From the NCBI GenBank assembly GCA_964528595.1, contig CAZGTM010000085.1, positions 1 to 12,745 of the forward strand: DNA of 12,745 nucleotides, in the 5' to 3' direction. The notes under the pieces are model-generated. The model saw only the letters and a list, made by a program, of their open reading frames with translations. It was not told where the DNA came from and made no database searches. Each line of letters opens with the position of its first letter. Position 1 is the stretch's first letter. This DNA comes from CAYFKJ01 sp964528595 (GTDB taxonomy: Bacteria; Pseudomonadota; Alphaproteobacteria; UBA2966). This document shows positions 6,448-12,385 of this stretch, piece after piece. The translations under genes and the position numbers were made by a program.

Positions 6448-7812
6448 GTGCCGCACGTTCAAAACAATACTTACGAGTCCTTTGCCCAATTCACATTCGG
6501 CCTGACGTTCGAGCAGATACCCGAGCCCGTCGTACGCTACGCCGAGGATTTGCTGCTCGACCTGATCGGCGTGGCGGCGGCGGCCTCTGCGACCGACGCG
6601 GGCCGCATCGCCCGCGAGACCGCCTATTGCCAAATGGCGCCCGGACCCGACGCCGAGACGGCGCGGATGATCTTCGACGGACGCCAAGCCGGCCTGGTGG
6701 GCGCCGCCTATGCCGGCGCGACGCAGATCGACAATTTCGACGGCCACGACGGCTACGCCCCCAACAAGGGCCACGTCGGCGTCGCTTTGTTGCCGGCTCT
6801 GCTGGCCCTGGCCGACGCGCGGCCGGGCATCGCCGGGCGGGAGGCATTGGTCGTCCTCGTCCAGGGTTATGAAATCGCCTCGCGCGCGGGTGCGGCGCTG
6901 CATGCCACGGTGGCGGATTATCATACCTCCGGAGCCTGGAACGCCCTGGCTGTCGCCGCCATGGGCGCCCGCCTGCGCGGTCTGGACCGAGGCCAATTGC
7001 GCCACGCCATCGGCATCGCCGAATACCACGGCCCGCGCAGCCAGATGATGCGCGAGATCGACAATCCGACGATGCTGCACGACGGCTCCGGCTGGGGCGC
7101 GCTCGCGGGGATGATGGCCGCGCTGCTGGCAGAGCGCGGTTTTACCGGCGCCCCGGCGATCACCGTCGAGGGGGATGACGCGGCCCCCTTTTGGGCGGAC
7201 CTGGGCGAGCGCTGGTTCACCGAGGAGCAGTACATCAAACCCTACCCCGTTTGCCGTTGGGCGCATGCCCAGATCGACGGCGCGATAAACCTCCGCCAGC
7301 GCCATGGCCTTACCGCCCACGACGTGGCGTCGATCGAAATCGCAACGTTCCACGAATCGGCCCGGCTCGCCGCCGGCATGCCGGCGACCACGGCACAAGC
7401 GCAGTACAGTCTGGCCTTTCCGGTCGCCGCCGCCGTTGCCCGCAGCCGCGTCGGCCCGGACGAGATTTTGGGCAGCGGCCTAAAGGACGGCGAGATCGCC
7501 CGTCTGGTGGCGGCCACCTCGGTCACCGAGGAAGAGACCTACAACGCGCGCTTCCCCGAGGGACGCTGGGGCGACGTCACGCTTGTGCTGAAGGACGGTA
7601 ACCGCCTGACTTCCGGCCCGATAAACGCCCGCGGCGGCCCCGAGGACCGGCTTGAACGCCCGGAAGTCGTCGAAAAGTTCCACGACTTCGCCGACGGCGC
7701 CATCGGCCAGACAAGAGCCCGGCAAATCCCGGAAGCGGTGTTCGGCCTCCACCGCGAGGACGCCACGCTGGAGGACCTCCTCGACCTTGTGCTTGCGGCA
7801 AGGGGAGAATGA
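6448..7812 (+). CDS. MmgE/PrpD family protein (2-methylcitrate dehydratase/cis-aconitate decarboxylase-like)
   Basis: The 454-residue product belongs to the family of 2-methylcitrate dehydratase, cis-aconitate decarboxylase and iminodisuccinate epimerase, cofactor-free enzymes acting on polycarboxylic acids. Visible family regions are the active-site segment IDNFDGHDGYAPNKGHVG (94-111), the YHTSGAWNALAVAAMG helix (158-173), GFTGAPAITVEG (231-242) and IKPYPVCRWAHAQIDGA (263-279). Lys264 and His273 lie in the last of these. The segment that in characterised members carries a Lys in a DGSW.KR.H.GWA pattern reads HDGSGWGALAG here, without that Lys. A different reaction or substrate is therefore plausible. 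The GTG start has a strong Shine-Dalgarno sequence, GGGAGGGA (6433-6440), and begins 49 bases after the mutase stop, so the two are co-transcribed. The family is certain; the exact reaction is unknown. Confidence 0.88.
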   Translation: MPHVQNNTYESFAQFTFGLTFEQIPEPVVRYAEDLLLDLIGVAAAASATDAGRIARETAYCQMAPGPDAETARMIFDGRQAGLVGAAYAGATQIDNFDGHDGYAPNKGHVGVALLPALLALADARPGIAGREALVVLVQGYEIASRAGAALHATVADYHTSGAWNALAVAAMGARLRGLDRGQLRHAIGIAEYHGPRSQMMREIDNPTMLHDGSGWGALAGMMAALLAERGFTGAPAITVEGDDAAPFWADLGERWFTEEQYIKPYPVCRWAHAQIDGAINLRQRHGLTAHDVASIEIATFHESARLAAGMPATTAQAQYSLAFPVAAAVARSRVGPDEILGSGLKDGEIARLVAATSVTEEETYNARFPEGRWGDVTLVLKDGNRLTSGPINARGGPEDRLERPEVVEKFHDFADGAIGQTRARQIPEAVFGLHREDATLEDLLDLVLAARGE

Positions 7813-7843
7813 GGCCTGCGGTCTCCCGGCGGTGTTGTCGAAA

Positions 7844-8014
7844 ATGTCCCACTTTGCGAACCCTATGAACTTGCGGTCGGACGGCACCGGCTCCAGCTGG
7901 CACATGGAGAAGTTCAAGAAAGAAGCGCGGGAGGGCTCCCTCTCCACGGCCGAGATATCGGCGCTGGTAAGCCGAATTGGGGGCGGAACTGTGGTGGCGT
8001 GTGAAAGGCGCTAG
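7844..8014 (+). CDS. Possible small ORF of unknown function downstream of the MmgE/PrpD gene
   Basis: An open frame of 56 residues begins with ATG at 7844 and ends at a TAG inside the terminator stem. The sequence contains a charged helix-like part (WHMEKFKKEAREG) followed by SLSTAEISALVSRIGGG. No convincing ribosome site precedes the ATG and no family is recognised. It could be a small protein of the mutase operon, a remnant of a larger gene, or chance. Confidence 0.22.
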   Translation: MSHFANPMNLRSDGTGSSWHMEKFKKEAREGSLSTAEISALVSRIGGGTVVACERR

Positions 8015-8048
8015 GCTGAGGATCTCCTCAAGCGCCTCGTCGTTTTTT
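8006..8048 (+). terminator. Rho-independent terminator of the mutase-MmgE/PrpD operon
   Basis: AGGCGCT (8006-8012) pairs with AGCGCCT (8031-8037). Inside, TGAGG (8017-8021) pairs with CCTCA (8026-8030) around an ATCT loop, with a 4-base bulge on the left arm. A T6 run follows at 8043-8048. Stem plus T-tract make a convincing intrinsic terminator, about 200 bases past the MmgE/PrpD stop. Confidence 0.75.
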
Positions 8049-8067
8049 ATCTGGCGACTTCTGCAGT

Positions 8068-8088
8068 TTTTGACCCGAAGCTGACATC
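8068..8088 (+). repeat. Dispersed short repeat, copy 1
   Basis: This copy contains TGACCCGAAGCTGACATC and matches the copy at 9021-9041 in 19 of 21 positions. It stands alone just after the operon terminator, at the junction between the GC-rich left part and the less GC-rich right part. No inverted partner was found beside it. Confidence 0.6.
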
Positions 8089-8178
8089 ACGTCGCGTAGT
8101 TTTGGACCGGGTCCAGGTATGACAGACCAGAGTTCTCCTATTGCATGAGGAGACCAACAGATTGCAGGTGCAGGCGTT

Positions 8179-8898
8179 TCAGTACACCCCTGGAAGTAAG
8201 CGATAACGAATACGCTGTGCATAGTCTCGATAGCCCGGTAACTCTTCCTGAAGCGTCTGATCTTCCAGGGCGGTTCTGATCACAGCAATAATCAACGCCG
8301 CCGCAGCAGGAATAAGTGTCCACGCCGAGCTCAAGGCCAGCACGATACCCGGCAGCGCCAGGATGCTTCCTGCATAGCCCGGATGCCTCACAATCCGGTA
8401 TGGGCCGCCGTCACACACCTGGTGCCCGCGCTCCGTTTGGATACGCACCACACTGGAAAAAAAGCGGTTCTCTGCCATTGCCCAGGCCGCGAAAGCATAT
8501 CCAAGCATGATCAGGATGAACCCGAGCAAGATAATCCAAATCGGTAGTTCGGGTGACCAGCCATAGCGGTGATCCAGCCCTGCCACAATGACCAGTGGGA
8601 ACCCAATACTCAGCGCCATCAGAGGCGCAAGCACTTTGTCCCAAGACTTCGCACTTTGGATATTGTCCGTATCTTGTCGTTCGGCCATCAAGCCCGGATG
8701 CTGCTTTTCCGCCCAAATACGGCCTCCTATGCCTGCGGCAACCAACAGCAGGGAATAGACCCACGCCTGCCACCAACCGAAATCCCCACCGCATACCAAT
8801 AAAACCAGTGGGATTACGAGATGCACCACAGCTATACCGACCCATTGGCGAGGGGAGCTTCGTTGAACTGTTTTATGGCGAACCTGATTTGATGACAT
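8179..8898 (-). CDS. Isoprenylcysteine carboxyl methyltransferase-like integral membrane protein
   Basis: The 239-residue protein has about five or six membrane segments, near residues 19-37, 46-62, 89-107, 119-141 and a long hydrophobic stretch at 177-207. The signature GPYRIVRHPGYAGSIL (165-180), followed by ED at 212-213 and LPGYRDYAQRIRYRLLPGVY (220-239), is the SAM-binding C-terminal region shared by ICMT and phospholipid N-methyltransferase (PEMT-like) families. Bacteria lack prenylated CaaX proteins, so the real substrate is probably a small lipid-like or membrane molecule and remains unknown. The ATG at 8898 has only a weak GGAA upstream. It converges on the mutase operon, has no close partner gene on its strand, and sits in the less GC-rich right part. 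Confidence 0.85.
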   Translation of the reverse strand: MSSNQVRHKTVQRSSPRQWVGIAVVHLVIPLVLLVCGGDFGWWQAWVYSLLLVAAGIGGRIWAEKQHPGLMAERQDTDNIQSAKSWDKVLAPLMALSIGFPLVIVAGLDHRYGWSPELPIWIILLGFILIMLGYAFAAWAMAENRFFSSVVRIQTERGHQVCDGGPYRIVRHPGYAGSILALPGIVLALSSAWTLIPAAAALIIAVIRTALEDQTLQEELPGYRDYAQRIRYRLLPGVY

Positions 8899-8965
8899 GC
8901 CATTCCGTATAATTACGCGACTGTCTTAGCTACATTAGGTTTAAGCCGATTTTTTTTGTAGGGCC

Positions 8966-8986
8966 GATATCCGCTTCTGGCCAGAA
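8966..8986 (-). repeat. Dispersed short repeat, copy 2 (inverted arm)
   Basis: Read on the minus strand this contains CTGGCCAGAAGCGGATATC and matches the copy at 9021-9041 in 18 of 21 positions. It is the left arm of an inverted pair separated by 34 bases, so the two could fold into a long hairpin. Confidence 0.6.
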
Positions 8987-9020
8987 GGTGACACTCATTA
9001 AGTGCTTCAATTTTGCCGGC

Positions 9021-9041
9021 TTCTGACCCGAAGCGGACATC
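9021..9041 (+). repeat. Dispersed short repeat, copy 3 (reference copy)
   Basis: TTCTGACCCGAAGCGGACAT followed by C is used as the reference for the family in this window. It is the right arm of the inverted pair with 8966-8986 and a direct repeat of 8068-8088. Confidence 0.6.
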
Positions 9042-9224
9042 AATGATATCCAGCGCAAGGACGGAACCGGGAAATTTTTGTTTTCAGAGCGGGAAACCGT
9101 TTACGGCGCCACGCCGAGTTTCGTCTATGTTGAATCAAGTTGTCCCGTCGCAAAGCATGTGTAATCTCGCCATTGGCTGACGGATGGCTTCCTGCCAACA
9201 ATTTTGGAACAGAGGACTTGGATC

Positions 9225-9614
9225 ATGACAAACCCCATCAACGATTTCCTGGTTCAAACCGAATCGGAAGGCAAATTTGAAGAGCGGGGTTTACGCAGTT
9301 ATTTCACATATCGCGATCTTGGATTGGCGAAAGCGACAGGCGGCCGAGTAATGGCGCAAATCAACCGCGCCAAGGAAGCGGTGACGGAGGAAGGCGAGCT
9401 GCATCATCACGTCCTGGACTTCCAATTCGTTTACGTTCTCAAGGGCTGGGCGAAAATGTGGTTCGAAGGGGAAGGCGAAGTCTTGCTCGAAGCCGGAACC
9501 AGCATGCATCAGAGGGCGGGCATCAAGCACACCTTTATGTCGTGTTCCGAAGATTTTGAGGCGCTTGAGCTATGTCTCCCAGCTGAATTCGACACAGTGG
9601 ATGACGACACGTAA
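9225..9614 (+). CDS. Small single-domain cupin protein
   Basis: The 129-residue product is a one-domain cupin beta-barrel. Motif 1 is GELHHHVLDFQFVYVLKG, supplying the His residues for a metal, but the usual Glu of E-x6-G is Gln. Motif 2 is GTSMHQRAGIKHTF, with the conserved His kept and the usual Pro missing. It may still bind metal through His residues, or act as a small-molecule binding protein rather than an enzyme. The ATG at 9225 is preferred over an in-frame TTG at 9204 because AGAGGA at 9211-9216 is well spaced before it. It stands alone on its strand between two methyltransferase genes transcribed on the other strand. Its substrate is unknown. Confidence 0.8.
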   Translation: MTNPINDFLVQTESEGKFEERGLRSYFTYRDLGLAKATGGRVMAQINRAKEAVTEEGELHHHVLDFQFVYVLKGWAKMWFEGEGEVLLEAGTSMHQRAGIKHTFMSCSEDFEALELCLPAEFDTVDDDT

Positions 9615-9736
9615 ACAAGGGCTTATGCAGACAAAACAATTACCGGATTGTCAGTCAGGTAACCCAAATCCCTATTGATGACGTCTGCCGTTTACCAATT
9701 AACGGAATTCAGTTTTAGACCCTCACTGTGTCCGGA

Positions 9737-9757
9737 TCCGACCTGAAGTGGACAATC
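9737..9757 (+). repeat. Dispersed short repeat, degenerate copy 4
   Basis: TCCGACCTGAAGTGGACAATC resembles the reference copy with several changes and a one-base shift. It abuts the stop codon of the methyltransferase on the minus strand, within the gap after the cupin. This is a weaker match than copies 1 to 3. Confidence 0.4.
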
Positions 9758-10562
9758 AAAGTTTGACACAAGAGAAAAGCATCCGGTTAACACAGAAGAA
9801 GTAGTTGCCCTCATCGTTCTTCATTTGCAGGTCGTCCAGCCATAACCGGGCATCCGTTTTGGTTATTGCCCCCAGCGCCACAGCAAGCTCCGCAAATTTG
9901 TTGAACATGCTGTAGGTGAATGTACCTTCCGTCCAACCGGTTTCCAGCAAGGGTACGGCTTTCACATGTATGGCAAAAAATCCTGCCGACTTTAGCAGGC
10001 CGATCAATCTGGTTGGCAGGTTGGGACTTGGCACATCATCGTCATGTGCAGCCAAAATTTTCCGTGTCGAATTAGGAAAGTCTGAGCTTAAAACCGTCCC
10101 GTTCCAGTCTGTTTCAATTACGGCTAGCCGCCCCCCGGATACCAGCACCTCGTGTGTGCGTTCTAGGGCCGATGGGACATCTTCCAAATATCTCAGTACC
10201 TGAACCAAGGATGCGGCGTCAAACCCCGTCAAATTCTTGTCGATGGTATCGAGAGTTCCAGGCTCGACGGACGCCTGGGGCAGGTCTGAACAGCGGCCGG
10301 CGGCGATATCAAGCATGTCCTGACTGGGGTCCAATCCGAGGGCTTGTCCCTTTGGGCCCACGGCAATCGCGAATTCGCGCAGAGATAATCCTGTGCCGCA
10401 ACCGATATCAATAACTCTGTCTCCGGCGTTAATCTTCATCGCCTCCAGAGTTTTGAGCCGTTGATTTACCACCCCTGGAGACTGATAGGCTAAGTCCGAG
10501 CTCTGTGCCTTGCTGGCATTGAAATCAACCACTGTGCCCCCGATCTCCCTCCAAACGTCCAT
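9756..10562 (-). CDS. Class I SAM-dependent methyltransferase (UbiE/Methyltransf_11 type)
   Basis: The 268-residue protein has a Rossmann methyltransferase core. Motif I VIDIGCGTG is at 50-58. The ribose-binding acidic position is Asp78 in LGLDPS. FDAASLVQVLRYLEDVP (114-130) follows as the motif IV region, then a post-motif region GGRLAVIETDWNG. This is the UbiE-like architecture used on small molecules such as quinones, arsenite or secondary metabolites; the acceptor cannot be told from sequence. The ATG at 10562 lacks a strong ribosome site. It converges on the cupin gene and its 3' end touches a degenerate repeat copy. The family is sure, the substrate unknown. Confidence 0.85.
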   Translation of the reverse strand: MDVWREIGGTVVDFNASKAQSSDLAYQSPGVVNQRLKTLEAMKINAGDRVIDIGCGTGLSLREFAIAVGPKGQALGLDPSQDMLDIAAGRCSDLPQASVEPGTLDTIDKNLTGFDAASLVQVLRYLEDVPSALERTHEVLVSGGRLAVIETDWNGTVLSSDFPNSTRKILAAHDDDVPSPNLPTRLIGLLKSAGFFAIHVKAVPLLETGWTEGTFTYSMFNKFAELAVALGAITKTDARLWLDDLQMKNDEGNYFFCVNRMLFSCVKL

Positions 10563-10859
10563 TATCCAATCTTAATAGTGCCCATATATCAATTGAATTG
10601 GAGCACCCTACGAAATTGGCTAAGAATAGAAAATCCGGGCCTATCCCTGAACGGACGCAATTCCACGCCAAGCCGGCTATTCGAGTAACCTGATCCGCTT
10701 TGCCGGACGTACCGGAGCAAAATTCCGGCAATTACTTCTAACGGATTTGGACCCAGAGCCAACATTCTATGGCTGATCCTTGAAGAGATGTAGCGGACCC
10801 GATTGCGCCTCGATCGGAGGGAGAGGAAACCCAACGGACCCAAAACCGGGGAGGACGAA
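10563..10859. other. Intergenic region between divergent methyltransferase and DUF1330 genes
   Basis: This 297-base region must hold the promoters of the two divergent genes, but no convincing hexamer pair was found. It is comparatively AT-rich near the methyltransferase start. It contains a possible degenerate repeat copy at 10746-10767 and ends with a strong ribosome site, GGGGAGGA (10848-10855). No gene was recognised. Confidence 0.4.
10746..10767 (+). repeat. Possible degenerate copy of the dispersed repeat
   Basis: The segment contains GGACCCAGAGCCAACATTC and agrees with TTCTGACCCGAAGCGGACAT plus TC at about 16 of 22 positions. This is weak and could be chance. Confidence 0.25.
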
Positions 10860-11171
10860 ATGACGGCTTATGCGATTGGGCTCTACAAATTCAAAAACTT
10901 GGAATCTTGGCTGCCGATTTACAAAGAACCCGTAACAAAGCTCATCGAAAAGCACGGGGGCAGATACGTTAGCCGAGCGAGTGCATCTCCCTGGGAGATA
11001 CTCGAAGGCGAGAAACCGCTTGATGCAACAAGCTTTACCCTCATTGAATTCCCCGACATGAAATCCGCGCGCGCATGGCATTCGGACCCGGAATATCAGG
11101 AATTCATCACACTAAGGCAAAATAGCGGTACCGAACTGAAACTAATTCTTGTTGATGGTTGTGACGGTTAA
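10860..11171 (+). CDS. DUF1330-family protein (dimeric alpha/beta-barrel)
   Basis: The 103-residue protein begins MTAYAIGLYKFKN and contains the DUF1330 pattern of a first strand, a helix ending in the HGGRY turn (about residues 32-36), then FTLIEFPDMKSARAWHSDPEYQEF (about 58-81) before a last strand. This is the ferredoxin-like dimeric alpha/beta-barrel fold. Family length is usually about 95-105 residues. The ATG at 10860 follows GGGGAGGA by 4 bases; an earlier in-frame start would include that site and is rejected. It precedes the SDR-like gene by 54 bases on the same strand and is probably co-transcribed with it. Function is unknown; members often accompany small-molecule catabolism genes. 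Confidence 0.82.
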   Translation: MTAYAIGLYKFKNLESWLPIYKEPVTKLIEKHGGRYVSRASASPWEILEGEKPLDATSFTLIEFPDMKSARAWHSDPEYQEFITLRQNSGTELKLILVDGCDG

Positions 11172-11225
11172 ACCGTTTTCCGCTACAAGAAATGCCATCG
11201 GTGTAAACGATTTCGGGAGTTCGAA

Positions 11226-11924
11226 ATGGCGAGGATTGCCCTTATCACTGGCGCTTCAAGCGGGATTGGTCGTGGTTCGGCCCTTCGTCTGGCGCGAGAT
11301 GGCTGGCACATCATGGCGCAAGGCAGAAATGCGGATGCGCTAGAGGCAACTCTCGAAGCCGTCCGCGAGAGCGGCGGAACAGGATCGTCCTTCAGGGCGG
11401 AGATGGGAGATATGGACGATGTCGCCGCCCTGTCGGAGTGGGCGGAAGCAGAAGGTAGGCTGGACGCCGTTATCCATTGTGCCGCTAAGTTTACCTATGG
11501 AACGGTATCCACCGAACGCTTCGAGGATTGGGACAAAACCATCGACCAGGTGCTTAGAGCGACGATTCGTTTGACGGCTCACACACTGCCGGCAATTCGG
11601 TCAAGTGAAGGCGCATACGTTTACCTATGCGGTCCGACTTCCTGGACCGGCTGGAAGAACCATGCCATCCATTGCGCGGTTCGGCATGCCCAAGCCGGTT
11701 TTGCAAAAGCGCTGTTCGAAGATGTCCGCGAAGATGGCGTAAGAGTAACGCTTGTCCATCCCGGGTTTGTAAATACGCCGTCCGTAAACGTGGAGGGCAA
11801 GGACCCAGCCAAAATGATCCAGCTTGAGGATATTTCGGAAATGATTGCGACGGCTATTGGACTGCCCAACACGACCTGTGTAACCGAGTTCACATTGCGA
11901 CCGCAACGCTCACCCTATGTCTGA
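11226..11924 (+). CDS. SDR-fold protein lacking the canonical catalytic residues
   Basis: The 232-residue protein has the short-chain dehydrogenase Rossmann fold. The cofactor motif TGASSGIG is at 8-15, and AQGRN (31-35) after strand 2 suggests NADP(H) through Arg34. The later segments are VIHCAAK (82-88, where NNAG is usual) and VHPGFVNTPS (177-186). The active site is altered. The Tyr-x-x-x-Lys pair aligns to His149 and Arg153 in HCAVR, the catalytic Ser position falls in CGPTS without a matching Ser, and the helix-4 Asn is Leu. It may bind NADP(H) but be inactive as a classical oxidoreductase, or use a different mechanism. CGGGAG lies 6 bases before the ATG. It follows the DUF1330 gene and converges on the NTF2-like gene. 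Confidence 0.82.
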   Translation: MARIALITGASSGIGRGSALRLARDGWHIMAQGRNADALEATLEAVRESGGTGSSFRAEMGDMDDVAALSEWAEAEGRLDAVIHCAAKFTYGTVSTERFEDWDKTIDQVLRATIRLTAHTLPAIRSSEGAYVYLCGPTSWTGWKNHAIHCAVRHAQAGFAKALFEDVREDGVRVTLVHPGFVNTPSVNVEGKDPAKMIQLEDISEMIATAIGLPNTTCVTEFTLRPQRSPYV

Positions 11925-12010
11925 TCCTGATTAGCATCCGTCTTGGGAAATATTTCCTCGAAAGATCGGGTTGGGGCTCGATCTGGACATCTGCTCAATC
12001 TGCTTCAGCT

Positions 12011-12385
12011 TCACTGATCGTGCCTGGTGATCATGGCCACCTTCCAGTTTCCGTCGTCGTGAATGAGGTTATAGGTGGTCGAAAAATGCATTGTCCGTTT
12101 TTGTGCGAGATTTTCCGGCGACCATTCAACATCAATGATCGCGAATTTCGGCCCAATACGCCGCTCGTCCGTCAGTTGCGCTTTGAACCGAACGCAGTCA
12201 TTTGCTCGGTAAACTTCCAATCCGGCTTCCATGAACTCGATAGCCTTCGTTTTCGTATCGAGCAATACACACTCGTCTCGAAGGAAAAACACACACGGGC
12301 GATGGATAAACTGGGCAATTTCCTCCGGATCATAGCTCTCATATGAGCGCGCATACGCCGACAGAAATTCAGCCAACTCCGCCAT
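12011..12385 (-). CDS. NTF2-like (SnoaL/DUF4440-type) small protein
   Basis: The protein is about 124 residues from the ATG at 12385. It begins with a helical stretch, AELAEFLSAYARSYESYDPEEIAQFIHRPC, followed by curved-sheet strands ending FSTTYNLIHDDGNWKVAMITRHD. This helix-then-sheet order with a terminal GNWKVAMITRHD strand is typical of NTF2-like proteins, which act as small isomerases or hydratases or as ligand-binding accessory proteins. An alternative ATG at 12397 adds four residues; neither has a clear ribosome site, though GGGG lies before 12385. It converges with the SDR-like gene across an 86-base gap. No specific function can be given. Confidence 0.7.
   Translation of the reverse strand: MAELAEFLSAYARSYESYDPEEIAQFIHRPCVFFLRDECVLLDTKTKAIEFMEAGLEVYRANDCVRFKAQLTDERRIGPKFAIIDVEWSPENLAQKRTMHFSTTYNLIHDDGNWKVAMITRHDQ

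Larger units (their letters stand above)
8966..9041. repeat. Inverted-repeat element (76 bases) upstream of the cupin gene
   Basis: The two repeat arms at 8966-8986 and 9021-9041 face each other around a 34-base spacer, giving 18 of 21 paired positions. The rest of the gap from 8899 to 9224 holds no recognisable gene. The element lies between two divergent genes and may be a small non-autonomous insertion or a structured RNA or DNA element. No target-site duplication was identified. Confidence 0.5.

Noticed and set aside
6328..7398. Minus-strand frame of about 356 codons across the MmgE/PrpD gene
   Set aside because: It lies opposite a clear MmgE/PrpD coding sequence and has no recognisable domain.
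8134..8153. Hairpin TCTCCT-AGGAGA downstream of the ICMT-like gene as a terminator
   Set aside because: The 6-base arms have an 8-base loop and no T-run follows on the minus strand, so it is too weak to call.
11508..11525. ACCGAACGCTTCG inside the SDR-like gene as a third TetR operator
   Set aside because: Only one half-site resembles the operators and there is no dyad; it lies within coding sequence.
11946..11984. GGAAATATTTCC palindrome and AGATCG/CGATCT dyad between convergent genes
   Set aside because: They are short, have no T-tract, and could occur by chance; not enough for a terminator or operator call.
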